DNA of 64,000 nucleotides from Thermoplasmata archaeon (GCA_021819135.1 JAKASE010000001.1:1-64000), one strand, 5' to 3'; shown: positions 13,418-22,140, counted from the stretch's first letter. The notes: generated by a model not told the origin, from the letters alone. Program-made: numbers and translations.

Positions 13418-14137
13418 TTAGTTCTTCCCCGGGAGTGAGCCCGTGACCGCCTCCCAGACCCGGTCGAGCTTCGGCACGGTCGGACGACGCCGAATCTCCT
13501 CCGGGGAGACCCACTCCGCCCGCACCGCCTCCCAGTCGAGGCGAAGGTCGGTCGTACGTGCGTAAAACCGGAACGGGTGCACGATGAAGATCCGGGCGCC
13601 GTCGCGGGCGAGGACCGACCTACCGGAACTCCTCAGTTCGAGCGCGTCCCGTTCGAGCCCGATCTCTTCGCGGATCTCCCGGTAGGCCTGGTCGAGGGGC
13701 GTGAGGTCCTCGAGGTACCCCGAGACGCCGGCCCAGCGACCGCGGAAGGTCCCGACCCGGGACGAGCGTTCGAGGAGAAGGATCTTGCCATCGGCCCGCT
13801 CGAGGATCGCCGTCACGACCGGGACCTCTTCGACGCCCTCGAGCGTGAGCGTCCCGGTCGACCCGTTCACCTCGGCCCGCTCGCCCTCCCGCAGGATGTC
13901 GGAGTCGACGCCGGCGACCATCGGCCGATCGACGGGCAGTCCTATCGGGGATGGAGCTCCGTCGATCAGGACGGCTCGCGCCGTTGCGGGAAGTGGGTGC
14001 GGCGGGGGCCACCAGAGAACGGGGAGTGACAGGACCTCGGGCTCGTCCCGCCCGGAGCTCCACCGGAGCGGATCGTTCACGAGGTGGACCCGACCCGACG
14101 CCCAGCCCGGGGCTAAGGGAAGGACCGGAAGCGCCAC
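13418..14137 (-). CDS. Nudix hydrolase with N-terminal swivel-like domain
   Basis: 239 residues in two parts. The C-terminal ~135 residues are a Nudix hydrolase: 'VVTAILERADGKILLLERS' then 'GRWAGVSGYLED' and the helix 'REIREEIGL' of the Nudix box. The box is unusual, one residue short in its first half and with Thr instead of Glu. The N-terminal ~95 residues resemble the phosphohistidine swivel domain of PEP-utilising enzymes, ending 'MVAGVDSDILREGERAEVNG' (near 73-92), but the catalytic Thr-Ser-His loop is not seen. Nudix enzymes cleave nucleoside diphosphates linked to X; the substrate is unknown. It lies just upstream of tRNA-Ala on the same strand. Confidence 0.72.
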   Translation of the reverse strand: MALPVLPLAPGWASGRVHLVNDPLRWSSGRDEPEVLSLPVLWWPPPHPLPATARAVLIDGAPSPIGLPVDRPMVAGVDSDILREGERAEVNGSTGTLTLEGVEEVPVVTAILERADGKILLLERSSRVGTFRGRWAGVSGYLEDLTPLDQAYREIREEIGLERDALELRSSGRSVLARDGARIFIVHPFRFYARTTDLRLDWEAVRAEWVSPEEIRRRPTVPKLDRVWEAVTGSLPGKN

Positions 14138-14229
14138 GCCGGAGAGAAGGTCCCCGGCACTTCGCCTTGTCGGCTAGGGAACCGTACCCGGGGCGAAACC
14201 ACTTCTATTCGTCCCGGGTCGCGCGCCGC

Positions 14230-15219
14230 GTGAAGCTCAGTGCCTTCTCGGTGGTCGACGACTACGAGGATCCGTCCCGCTCCCGGCGGCTCGAGGAGGT
14301 CGTCCGGCTGGCCGAGGCAGCCGAGGAGGGTGGGCTCTCCGCCCTCTGGGTCGCCGAGCATCACTTCCATGGCGGTGGGGTATGCCCTTCGCCGGCGATT
14401 CTACTGGCGGCGTGCGGGGCACGGACCCGAAGGTTGCGGCTCGGCTCCCTCGTCAGCATCCTTCCGTTCCATAACCCGATCGAGACCGCGGAGCAGTTCG
14501 CGATGCTCGATCGGATGCTCGGGGGCCGCCTCAACCTCGGGGTCGGCAGCGGCTACGTGCCGATGGAGTTCGACGGATTCGGGGTCGACCCCGCGGTCAA
14601 GCGGGAGCGGTTCGACGCCCACTTCGAGACGATTCTCGCCGCGTTTCGCGGCGCGGAGGTTCGTGCCGAGGGACCCCACGCCGTGCCCGTCCGGCTGAAC
14701 GTGCGCCCGATCCAGCAGCCCCATCCTCCGATCTGGATCGCGGCGCAACGCCGGGAGGCGATCCCGTTCGTTGCCCGTCGCGGAGTCTCCGTCGCCCTCA
14801 TCCCGTACGCGACCCTGGCCGGCATCGACGAGCTCCGGGAGGAGATCCAGGAATACCGAGAGAACCTCCCAAGGGGGGTGACGGGCGAGGTCGCGGTGGG
14901 ACTCCACCTCTACGCCGGCGACCGGGTAGGCCGGGCCCGGGAAGCCCTCCAGCGCTACCTCGACAGCCGTCGGGCGACCCAGAGCGCCTTCTATCTCGAG
15001 AAGGTACGCGCGGATGCAAAGCACGCGAGCGAGTCTGCGATCGAGGAGGCGGGGTGGGCCCTGTTCGGAACGGCGGGTGATGTGGCCCGACGGCTCGAGG
15101 CGTTCGCGGATGCCGGCGTGGACGAGGTCCTGGGCCTCTTCGACTTCGGAGGCCTCCCGGTCGAAGAGGTCGCCTCGAGCGTGATGCGTCTCGGGCGAGC
15201 GTGGTCCTCGTCTTCTTGA
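14230..15219 (+). CDS. LLM-class flavin/F420-dependent oxidoreductase
   Basis: 329 residues starting at GTG 14230. It shows the luciferase-like monooxygenase TIM barrel: 'GGLSALWVAEHHF' near 37-49, 'RLRLGSLVSILPFHNPI' near 69-86, 'LGGRLNLGVGSGYVPMEFDGF' in two parts near 97-117, and C-terminal 'GTAGDVARRLEAFADAGVDE' near 281-300. Members use reduced FMN or F420 to oxidise or reduce small organic molecules. In archaea F420 is possible, but no residue here decides between cofactors. The next gene downstream starts 70 bases later in the same direction. Confidence 0.85.
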   Translation: MKLSAFSVVDDYEDPSRSRRLEEVVRLAEAAEEGGLSALWVAEHHFHGGGVCPSPAILLAACGARTRRLRLGSLVSILPFHNPIETAEQFAMLDRMLGGRLNLGVGSGYVPMEFDGFGVDPAVKRERFDAHFETILAAFRGAEVRAEGPHAVPVRLNVRPIQQPHPPIWIAAQRREAIPFVARRGVSVALIPYATLAGIDELREEIQEYRENLPRGVTGEVAVGLHLYAGDRVGRAREALQRYLDSRRATQSAFYLEKVRADAKHASESAIEEAGWALFGTAGDVARRLEAFADAGVDEVLGLFDFGGLPVEEVASSVMRLGRAWSSSS

Positions 15220-15289
15220 ACGGACCCGAGGAGCCGGCTCCGCGGCTCCGGCAGGGGAAGCTTTACGGCCGCGGTTCGGTCCGGGAAGG

Positions 15290-16030
15290 ATGGCCCCCCG
15301 CGACAAGCCGGGCCGCCGGCCGAAGCGGATCTACCTGCGGATCGTCCGCGCGGCGACGGACGACCCGTCCTCCCTGCCGCCCCCCCGCGTGATGAAGGCG
15401 TTCCTCGACGGGCTCGAGCGCGTCGGGCGCCTCGTGGCCCATGGTCCCCTGACCGACCCCCCGGGAGACCTCCTCATCGTGCGGGCGCGCGAGTTCGACG
15501 AGGCGAAGCGAGTGGTCCGCACCGACCCCTGGTCCAAGCTCAGCGAGGCCTCCTACGCCCTCTACGAGTGGAACCCCCAGCACCTCGGGAGCGGGGTCAA
15601 CCTCGACCTGCCTCCCTCGCGGGGATCCGGCCGTCTCACGCTCCTCCAGCGCGTGGCGGTGGTCGTGAGCGACCGGGACCGTGCCATTCAATTCTACCGG
15701 GACGTGCTCGGGCTCGAGCTCCGGATCCAGGACGAGGAGACCGGCTATGTCGAGCTCTCCCTCGGGAAGGGCGCGGCGGCCCTGTCGCTTGTGGTCCCCC
15801 GGCCCGAATGGGGCGAGCCATACTATTCCGAGGCCCGCGCGCGGATGGGCACGCGGACCGGTATCGCCTTCCGAACCGACAGCGTCCCGGCGCTCCAGCT
15901 CCGCCTGAAGCACGTCGACGCGCGGGTCACCGAGGGACCCCGGGACCAGCCCTGGGGCGGACGCACGCTCCGGTTCGTGGACCCGGACGGCAACGAGTTC
16001 CTCGCGTTCGAAGGGACGTCGCATTCCTGA
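15290..16030 (+). CDS. YCII-like domain fused to a VOC domain
   Basis: 246 residues in two modules. Residues about 12-100 look like a YCII/dimeric ferredoxin-like domain: 'VMKAFLDGLERVGRLVAHGP' followed by 'GDLLIVRAREFDEAKRVV', with 'TDPWSKL' as the typical D-P turn. Residues about 115-240 are a VOC domain ('RVAVVVSDRDRAIQFYRDVLG', split over 118-139, and the closing 'FVDPDGNEFLAFEG'). YCII proteins are small enzymes or binding proteins, VOC proteins are metal-dependent; a fusion suggests both act on one small molecule. Substrate unknown. A box A-like GCTTTACGG sits about 30 bases before the ATG. Confidence 0.75.
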   Translation: MAPRDKPGRRPKRIYLRIVRAATDDPSSLPPPRVMKAFLDGLERVGRLVAHGPLTDPPGDLLIVRAREFDEAKRVVRTDPWSKLSEASYALYEWNPQHLGSGVNLDLPPSRGSGRLTLLQRVAVVVSDRDRAIQFYRDVLGLELRIQDEETGYVELSLGKGAAALSLVVPRPEWGEPYYSEARARMGTRTGIAFRTDSVPALQLRLKHVDARVTEGPRDQPWGGRTLRFVDPDGNEFLAFEGTSHS

Positions 16031-16121
16031 GCGGCGGATTCGTCCGCGGCCCGATGTCCCGTTTCCGGATGGTCATCGAAGGCTTTAGGACCGGCCGGAC
16101 CTGCGGGGCGCGAGGATCACC

Positions 16122-16790
16122 ATGCCCGAGATCTTGCCCGGAGTGCACCAGGTGGAAGGGGTCGACCCATCACCCGACTTCACAACGCACGTCTATCTCG
16201 TCAAGGACAAGGGTAACTCGTGGACCCTCGTCGACACCGGCCTCCCCGGCGCCTCCGAGGCGATCTTCGCCTACCTTGCCAAGATCAAGGTCGAGCCGAC
16301 CTCGATCAAGAAGATCCTGATCACCCACCTGCACCGGGACCATGTGGGATCGTTGCGGGCGGTCGCCGAGCGGACGCGCGCGCGCACGTTCGCGCACTGG
16401 ATCGAGGCCTCGTTCATCGCGGAGAAGCCCAAGTATGAGGGGCCCGGGGCTCCGCCGGCCGAACCGTTCTCGATCGACGAGACGTTCAAGGACGGGGACC
16501 CGATCGACGCGGCCGGCGGCCTCATCGCCTACCATACGCCGGGCCACACCCCCGGCCACACCTCGTACTACCATCCCGAACGCAAGCTCCTGTTCTCGGG
16601 GGACCTCTTCTTCGGGGACGGATCCAAGGTGACGCTGACCCCGCCGGAGTTCACGCTGCACACCGGGACCGCGAAGGTCTCGGCGTACCGGATGTCCCGA
16701 CTGACCATCGACTCGCTCCTCACCTACCACGGAGGACCGGTCCTTCGGGACGGGGGCGGCGCGATCCGATCGCTGACCCACAAGCTCTGA
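16122..16790 (+). CDS. metallo-beta-lactamase fold hydrolase
   Basis: 222 residues with the metal site of the MBL fold: 'THLHRDHVGS' (H-x-H-x-D-H) near 68-77, a His in 'HTPGHTPGHTSYYH' near 138-151, Asp in 'LFSGDLFFGDG' near 159, and a final His in 'YHGGP' near 205. The N-terminal 'HVYLVKDKGNSWTLVDTGLPG' strands are standard. Length and features fit the glyoxalase II/Zn-dependent hydrolase group. It directly follows the YCII-VOC gene, so the two may share a detoxification or metabolite pathway; that is inference. Confidence 0.85.
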   Translation: MPEILPGVHQVEGVDPSPDFTTHVYLVKDKGNSWTLVDTGLPGASEAIFAYLAKIKVEPTSIKKILITHLHRDHVGSLRAVAERTRARTFAHWIEASFIAEKPKYEGPGAPPAEPFSIDETFKDGDPIDAAGGLIAYHTPGHTPGHTSYYHPERKLLFSGDLFFGDGSKVTLTPPEFTLHTGTAKVSAYRMSRLTIDSLLTYHGGPVLRDGGGAIRSLTHKL

Positions 16791-16821
16791 AGGACTCCCG
16801 AACGGTCCTACCGGCTCGGGC

Positions 16822-17958
16822 TCACCGGGCTCTCGGGCGGGCCTCGGCGATCGGGTGGCCGACGGACCTCGGCGGGAGCCCGACCGCCGGGACGTTGCCG
16901 CGGCCTCCGAAGAGCCGCCGGGCGTCCCCGATGAGCTCCCGCATATGCTGCGGCCGTAGGTCGTAGGTGTACGAGTAGCCCCGCACGCAGGTCCGGATGC
17001 ATCGGTTGCACGACTCCGCGTCGCGGACCAGGCGGAGGAACTCGTCGCTCGCGAAGTACTCCTCGAACGAGCCGTGCCGCAGGTCGTAGCCGTAGCGGTA
17101 GTCGCAGCTGTAGATCTTCTGGTCCGGGGAGACGTAGACGAACATCTTCGGGAACTCGCACCGCCATGGGATGCCCCGGACGAAGTCCTCCAGGACCGTC
17201 TCGCTCTCGAAGAGCGGGTAGCCCTGGCGTTTGATCTGGAGCAGGGTTTCGTAGAACCGGTGGAGCTCTTCGGGCGAGAGCCCGAGGCTCCGGTTGGGGG
17301 TCTGCGTGTCGTCGGTGAGGCCGAAGTCCAGGGTCGGCTCGACCGCGTTGTAGGAGATCATCGCTCCGAGGTCCTGGGCGAGCCGGGCCATCGGCTCGAT
17401 CGCGTTGAGGTTGAGGGTGCTGATCGTCGTGACGAGCGTGACCTTCGCCCGGGTCTCCTCCCGGAGCCGCTCGATCCCGTGGAGCACCTCGCGGAACGAC
17501 CCCGGCCGACCGCGGATCACGTCGTGGTGGTCGTTGAAGTAGTCCAGGGAGACGAACGCGACATCGAGCCCCCGCAAGGACGACGCCTTCGCGGCCAGGA
17601 GCGAGCCGTTCGTGTTCATGGTGGTGAGGAAGCCCCGGCGCCGGGCGTGTTCGACGAGTTCCCCCACGTCCCGACGGACGAGCGGCTCCCCGCCGAAGAG
17701 GTAGTAGCCCCGCATTCCGGCCGCGTAGGCGTCGTCCAGCATCCGGAACACGCCGTCGGTCGAGAGGTCCTCCTTCATCCGGGGCGTGAGCTTCCAGTAC
17801 GAACAGGTCTGGCACCGAGAGTTGCACCCGAAGGTGGCGGCATGAGCGAGGAAGAACGGCCGGTGCGTGAGCCAGCGCGATCGCAGCATGGCCACGAGGC
17901 CATCGACGTAACGTCGTCCGTCGCTCGGCCCGGGAAGACGATGGACGATCGGTCCCAT
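16822..17958 (-). CDS. radical SAM protein with C-terminal Cys clusters (SPASM-like)
   Basis: 378 residues from ATG 17958. The radical SAM cluster motif 'CNSRCQTC' has Cys45, Cys49 and Cys52. Then come 'YYLFGGEPLVRRDV' (SAM-binding GGE) near 90-103 and 'TTMNTNGSLL' near 119-128. The C-terminal third has 'YSCDYRYGYD' and 'CNRCIRTCVRGYSYTYD', Cys groups like those of SPASM/Twitch domains that hold auxiliary iron-sulfur clusters. Such enzymes modify peptides or small metabolites or build cofactors. No precursor peptide gene is visible nearby. It is convergent with the MBL gene. Confidence 0.82.
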   Translation of the reverse strand: MGPIVHRLPGPSDGRRYVDGLVAMLRSRWLTHRPFFLAHAATFGCNSRCQTCSYWKLTPRMKEDLSTDGVFRMLDDAYAAGMRGYYLFGGEPLVRRDVGELVEHARRRGFLTTMNTNGSLLAAKASSLRGLDVAFVSLDYFNDHHDVIRGRPGSFREVLHGIERLREETRAKVTLVTTISTLNLNAIEPMARLAQDLGAMISYNAVEPTLDFGLTDDTQTPNRSLGLSPEELHRFYETLLQIKRQGYPLFESETVLEDFVRGIPWRCEFPKMFVYVSPDQKIYSCDYRYGYDLRHGSFEEYFASDEFLRLVRDAESCNRCIRTCVRGYSYTYDLRPQHMRELIGDARRLFGGRGNVPAVGLPPRSVGHPIAEARPRAR

Positions 17959-18270
17959 GGTCGGCTCCCCGGGACAAGACCACCCCGTTCGGGGCACAAT
18001 AACGGTGGGTAAACTCGGGCGAACTTGGCTCGCGCGCGACCGACGCTCGGGGAAGCTCCTCACGCGGCAGGGATGAGATCGTACGGCGGGCGACGGGTGC
18101 TGCGCGAAGGGAGCCGCCCGAAGCGCACGGCGGAGGCTGCCGACCCGGGCCAGAGCGCGCGGAGCGTCAGGTCCGCATCTTCCTCGGACCGGGGCGTCCG
18201 GACCGAGCGGCGGAGCTACCGACGGCCCGCTCGTCCTGACGACCGCCGTCGGAGCGCGCAGGGAAGAGAG
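17959..18270. other. 312-base gap between radical SAM gene and tRNA-Pro
   Basis: GC-rich stretch without a supportable gene. It must hold the promoter of the radical SAM gene near 17980-18010 (a weak AATAACG on the plus strand at 17998-18004, i.e. CGTTATT on the coding strand). I see no repeat or RNA structure. Confidence 0.5.
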
Positions 18271-18345
18271 TGGGACTGGCCAGATTTGGACTGGCGTCTC
18301 GGAGTCCCGAACCCCGAAGGATGGACCAAGCTACCCCACAGTCCC
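18271..18345 (-). tRNA. tRNA-Pro (anticodon CGG)
   Basis: 75 bases fold to a cloverleaf. The acceptor GGGACTG pairs perfectly with CAGTCCC, followed by discriminator A. The GTGGGGTAGCTTGG 5' half is the archaeal proline type. The anticodon stem CGGGG/CTCCG (one G-U) closes loop TTCGGGA, giving CGG. The T stem GCCAG/CTGGC is perfect, but the T loop is TCCAAAT, with C at position 55 where T is nearly universal. CCA is not encoded. A good box A lies upstream at 18372-18380. Confidence 0.88.
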
Positions 18346-18371
18346 AGACGGGGGTCGGCCACATCATCTCG

Positions 18372-18380
18372 TTATTTAGG
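18372..18380 (-). promoter_or_regulatory. box A of tRNA-Pro
   Basis: CCTAAATAA on the minus strand, 27-35 bases before the first base of tRNA-Pro. The core CTAAATAA recurs exactly in front of kdpF, supporting it as this organism's box A form. Confidence 0.65.
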
Positions 18381-18475
18381 CGTGTGGGGGATGGGACCGC
18401 CCGGGGTCCCGAGACGGAGTGTTTCGCCACCTCCGTCGCGGCCCTTACACCCCCCGTGCCCTATCCGGAACGACG

Positions 18476-19795
18476 ATGAACGCGCCGTCGACCTCTCCGC
18501 CGATCCCGGGCCTCGCCCCGGTCCCCTCCCTCTCCTGGAGCATCCCGGGCCTGCGGGAGGACCCGACCATGTGCATCCGGTGCCGCTCCGCCCAGCTCCT
18601 CTGCGGTAAGCCGGTTTGTCCGATCCTGCTCAAGTACCGGGCCTTCGAGCGGACCCTGCCGATGGTCGACGGGGTGGAGCTCGCCGGTAGCTCTCCGCCC
18701 GGCCTTTTCGTGGGACGGTTCGGCTACCCGAAAGTGTCGGTCGGCCCGCTCCTGAGCCCGGAGCACGGCTCGACCGAGCTCCTGGACACCCCCGAGGAAT
18801 GGGTCGGACGGTCGGTGTCGGACGTCATCGGCTTCCGGACGAGTCTCGTGCGCGGCACGACCCGCATTCGGGTCACCGACGCCGAGCGGTCGGTCCCGAT
18901 GCTGGAGGACCTCCAGCTCCTCGGGATCGCCGGCGAGTCGGTCGAAAGCGAGGCGACGTTCCGTCGGCCTCCCCGGGGCCACCTGGCTCTCTCCGACGCC
19001 ACCCCGCCGTTCGGCCCCTCGGCGCCGATCGAACGGGTGCGGCTAGATGTCCGTCGCGTCGACCCGGATCTCGACCGTCTCTCTTCCGACACGGACGCCA
19101 ACGCGAGGCTCGCGGTGACCGAGCTCTACGGACGCGGGGTCCGGGTGAGCCGGATCCAGCGGGCGTTCAGCGTCGGGGTCCTCGGGCGGCGGGGGCGGCG
19201 GCGACTCGTGCCGACCCGCTGGAGCATCACGGCGGTCGACGACCTCCTTTCCAAGCGGAACCTGGAACGCGTGCGCGAGCTCCCCGAGCTCTCCGAGGTC
19301 CTCCTCTTCCGCCTCACCGCCCTGGACAACCGCTGGCTGATCGTGCTGCTGCCCGGGGCGTACCGATACGAGTCGATCGAGGCGTGGTACCCGAACACCT
19401 TGTGGAACCCGTCCCCGAGCCAGCTGGTCGTGATGGGGGACCATGAGTGGCACGACGGACGGACGACGTACGCCTCGATCGGCGGCTGCTACTATGCGGC
19501 CCGTCTGGCGACGAGCGAGGGTCTGCTGCGCCTCGGCCGCCAAGCCGGGGTGGTCGTCCTCCGGGAGGTCCATCCGGGTGAGATCCTGCCGCTCGGAGTC
19601 TGGAACGTCCGCGAATACGTTCGCTCGGCCCTGCGCACCCCGCCGGAGCGGCTCTCCGGACTGCCGGAACTCTCCGAGCGGATCCGCGGTACGTTCGCGA
19701 TCCCGCTCGACCGCTGGCTCGCGAGCAGCGCGCTCCTCCACGACGCGAGGACCCAGCGCCGTCTCGACGAATGGATCGACGCCCGGGCCGGCTAG
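18476..19795 (+). CDS. nreA: Nre-family archaeal DNA repair protein
   Basis: 439 residues from ATG 18476. The signature zinc motif of Nre proteins is at the N-terminus: C33-x2-C36-x6-C43-x4-C48 ('CIRCRSAQLLCGKPVCP'). The following 'GVELAGSSPPGLFVGRFGYPKVSVG' region is also characteristic. The C-terminus ends 'QRRLDEWI' (residues 427-434), a Q-x-x-L-x-x-aromatic element that fits a PCNA-interacting (PIP) motif. Known NreA acts with UvrABC-type or other repair of mitomycin-type damage through PCNA. The gene stands alone, reading away from tRNA-Pro. Assignment rests on the Cys motif, overall length and C-terminal PIP-like end. Confidence 0.85.
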   Translation: MNAPSTSPPIPGLAPVPSLSWSIPGLREDPTMCIRCRSAQLLCGKPVCPILLKYRAFERTLPMVDGVELAGSSPPGLFVGRFGYPKVSVGPLLSPEHGSTELLDTPEEWVGRSVSDVIGFRTSLVRGTTRIRVTDAERSVPMLEDLQLLGIAGESVESEATFRRPPRGHLALSDATPPFGPSAPIERVRLDVRRVDPDLDRLSSDTDANARLAVTELYGRGVRVSRIQRAFSVGVLGRRGRRRLVPTRWSITAVDDLLSKRNLERVRELPELSEVLLFRLTALDNRWLIVLLPGAYRYESIEAWYPNTLWNPSPSQLVVMGDHEWHDGRTTYASIGGCYYAARLATSEGLLRLGRQAGVVVLREVHPGEILPLGVWNVREYVRSALRTPPERLSGLPELSERIRGTFAIPLDRWLASSALLHDARTQRRLDEWIDARAG

Positions 19796-19801
19796 GCCCG
19801 C

Positions 19802-20761
19802 TCAGGCGAAGTGGGCCCCGCACCGACCGCAGAACGTGTCGGCCGATTGGCGCACGGCCCCGCACTTCGGGCACGTGGGGGGCGCGCGTGGGGTTCCGCA
19901 TCCCCGGCAGAAGGTATCCCCCGGGAGCGCCGGGTATCCGCACGTCGGGCATCGACCGGCGGAGGCGACGCTCTCGGCCGACCCGGCGGCGTCGACCTCG
20001 GAGCGGAGGGCGCCGGGCGCGTTCCCCGGGGGAGGCGGCGCGGGGGCCCCCCCGCCCGGCCCGGGCGGGAGCGCCTCCACCCGGTCTCCCAGCGCGCGCC
20101 GGCCCCGGAGGGCGAGTCGGAACGCCTCGGTGAAGTCCGCCCGATCGAACGCCTCGCGCGCCTGCCGATCGAGCGCCCCGGCGGCCCCGGTCTTCCCGTC
20201 GTCCGGTCGGTCGTGGCGGGCCACCTCGAGCTCCTGCGCGAGCAGCCGGAGCTGGAATTGCGACTCGACCCGGTTCTTGGGAGGGGCCGTGGGGGCCGGC
20301 GCGGGCGCGGCGGAGGGGTTCCCGGTCCCGGGGGACGAAACCGAAAGAGGCAGCGGAGAGGGCGGTGCGGTCGAAGCCGACGCCCGGTTCGCGGGCAGTG
20401 AGGAAGAAGGGAGCGGCGCGGCACGGCGCAGACCGACGAGGGTCTCGTGGGCCATCTGGGCCGATTCGTAGGCCCGGGCGAACTGACGCGAGTCGAAGGC
20501 GGCCTGCGCCTGGGCGATCTGGTCCCGGGCCCGGCCCACGTCCGCCCCCCGGTCGGAGACCAACTCGGCCTCCCGGCGTGCCATCGCGATTCGGTTGAAC
20601 GCCCGGTCCTGGATGACCGCCGGGCGATCCGAGAGCTCCTGGATGAGCTGCGCCCGTCGCCGCCGGAGGCGCTGCCGCATCACGAGGAGCACGCCGGCCG
20701 TTCCCGCCGCGAGCAGGACGACGACCACCACGGCGAGGACCTCTTCGGAAGTCAGCGACAC
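19802..20761 (-). CDS. membrane-anchored protein with double zinc ribbon
   Basis: 319 residues beginning at GTG 20761. One membrane helix lies near residues 7-29, then a basic stretch and about 50 residues of helical, coiled-coil-like sequence. A long Pro/Ala/Ser-rich linker separates two helical repeats of similar pattern ('QAAFDSRQFARAYESAQMA' near 79-97 and 'REAFDRADFTEAFRLALRG' near 197-215), which read like TPR-type units. The end has two zinc ribbons: 'CPTCGYPALPGDTFCRGCG' and 'CPKCGAVRQSADTFCGRCG'. The layout suggests a membrane-tethered scaffold. It follows the methylthiotransferase gene by 43 bases on the same strand. No enzymatic motif. Confidence 0.68.
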   Translation of the reverse strand: MSLTSEEVLAVVVVVLLAAGTAGVLLVMRQRLRRRRAQLIQELSDRPAVIQDRAFNRIAMARREAELVSDRGADVGRARDQIAQAQAAFDSRQFARAYESAQMAHETLVGLRRAAPLPSSSLPANRASASTAPPSPLPLSVSSPGTGNPSAAPAPAPTAPPKNRVESQFQLRLLAQELEVARHDRPDDGKTGAAGALDRQAREAFDRADFTEAFRLALRGRRALGDRVEALPPGPGGGAPAPPPPGNAPGALRSEVDAAGSAESVASAGRCPTCGYPALPGDTFCRGCGTPRAPPTCPKCGAVRQSADTFCGRCGAHFA

Positions 20762-20804
20762 CGGTGCTCCGTGATCCGGTCCTCCGCCGGGCCGGCGGCC
20801 AGAA

Positions 20805-22112
20805 CTAGGGTCGGGAGGGGTATTTGAAGGGCTCCTCGGCGAGGCGGCCGAGGAGATAGGTCGTCCGGGCTCCCTCGACCCGCACCGGGACCCGGGCGCC
20901 GAGCTCGGGCTGGACCGGAAGCACGACCGGTAGGTAGTTCGGGAGCCGCGCGACTGCGCTGCCCCGGGGACCGTGCTCGACGACCCCCGCGGGTCCTCGG
21001 TGGCCGATCCACCGTTCGAGGCGACGACGTCCGACACGCTGGCGCAGCTCGGCGAGCGCGCGCGAGCGACGCTTCGCGACCCGGGCGGGGAGGGGTGGGA
21101 GGCGGGCCGCCGGGGTCCCCGGCCGGGCCGAGAACCGGGTGACGTTCAGGACCTCGGGGACGACCCGTTCCACGAGTTCCTCGGTCTCCTGCTGATCCTC
21201 CTCGGTCTCCCCCGGGAACCCGACGATCACGTCGGTCGAGAGCATCAGGTCCGGGAACCGGCGGCGGGCCGCGGCGACCTGCTCCAGGAACTCCTCCCGG
21301 GAGTAGCCCCGCTTCATCGCGTCGAGGATGCGGTCCGAGCCGCTCTGCACCGGTAGATGGAGGAATCGGTAGAAGCGCGGCGCGTCCAGTGCCTCGAGGT
21401 ACTCCGGAAGGATCGGGCCAAGTGACTGAGGGCTCATCATGCCGATCCGGATCGTGCCGTCACCCGGGACCTGGCCGACCGTTCGCATGAGATCGGGGAG
21501 CCGCTCGCCCCCGGGTCGGTCCCGGCCCCACGCGGCGGTGTCGAGCGAGGTGAGCCGGACCTCGGTGGCGCCCCGGTGGAACGCCCGTTCCACCCGGCGC
21601 GCGACCTCCTCGAGGGGCACGCTCTGAAGCGAGCCGCGGGCGAGGCGGCTGAAGCAGTAGTTGCAGGCGCTCGTGCACCCCTGGGCGATCACGACCTCCT
21701 CGATCGCCGGCGGACGGGCCGAGAGACGGACGACCGGGCGTGAGGCGGAAGCCCCCGTCGCTCCCGGGCCGGCCGCCGGATCGCCTCGGTGGAGGAGGGC
21801 CGGGATGGAGGACTGCTCCCGGATCGGGACGAACGTCGTCCGTTCCCGGGCGGGGCCGGTGAGGAGATCGGTCCGGAGCGGTACGAGGCAGCCCGTGACG
21901 ACCAGTCGGGGGATCCGCTCCCCGAGGGCCCGCCACCGGCGGACCATCCGGGCCTCGGTGGGGCCGATCACGGCGCAGCTGACGAGCACTCCGGCGTCGG
22001 CCCCTTCCGGGGCCGCGACCAGGTCATGCCCCTCGTCGGCGAGGGCCCGGGCGATCGCGGCGCCCTCGCCCTGGTTCTGGGCGCAGCCGTACGTCTCGAC
22101 GTAGACCCGCAC
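20805..22112 (-). CDS. tRNA (N6-threonylcarbamoyladenosine(37)-C2)-methylthiotransferase
   Basis: 435 residues, GTG start. It has the three-domain methylthiotransferase layout: an N-terminal UPF0004 domain with Cys in 'ETYGCAQNQ' (Cys10), 'VSCAVI' and 'TGCLVP'; a radical SAM domain with 'CTSACNYC' near 145-152; and a C-terminal TRAM-like domain. The archaeal/eukaryal CDKAL1-type enzyme converts t6A37 to ms2t6A37 in tRNAs reading ANN codons. Both clusters' cysteines are present. It starts 28 bases after the MAT gene on the same strand, so the SAM maker and a SAM user are probably co-transcribed. Confidence 0.88.
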   Translation of the reverse strand: MRVYVETYGCAQNQGEGAAIARALADEGHDLVAAPEGADAGVLVSCAVIGPTEARMVRRWRALGERIPRLVVTGCLVPLRTDLLTGPARERTTFVPIREQSSIPALLHRGDPAAGPGATGASASRPVVRLSARPPAIEEVVIAQGCTSACNYCFSRLARGSLQSVPLEEVARRVERAFHRGATEVRLTSLDTAAWGRDRPGGERLPDLMRTVGQVPGDGTIRIGMMSPQSLGPILPEYLEALDAPRFYRFLHLPVQSGSDRILDAMKRGYSREEFLEQVAAARRRFPDLMLSTDVIVGFPGETEEDQQETEELVERVVPEVLNVTRFSARPGTPAARLPPLPARVAKRRSRALAELRQRVGRRRLERWIGHRGPAGVVEHGPRGSAVARLPNYLPVVLPVQPELGARVPVRVEGARTTYLLGRLAEEPFKYPSRP

Positions 22113-22140
22113 GACCGCGGTCCCCCCGCCGGGGGTACCC

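Noticed and set aside
18025-18609. Plus-strand open frame across tRNA-Pro
   Set aside because: It runs through the tRNA and the nreA start, and its product is low-complexity Arg/Pro/Ser.
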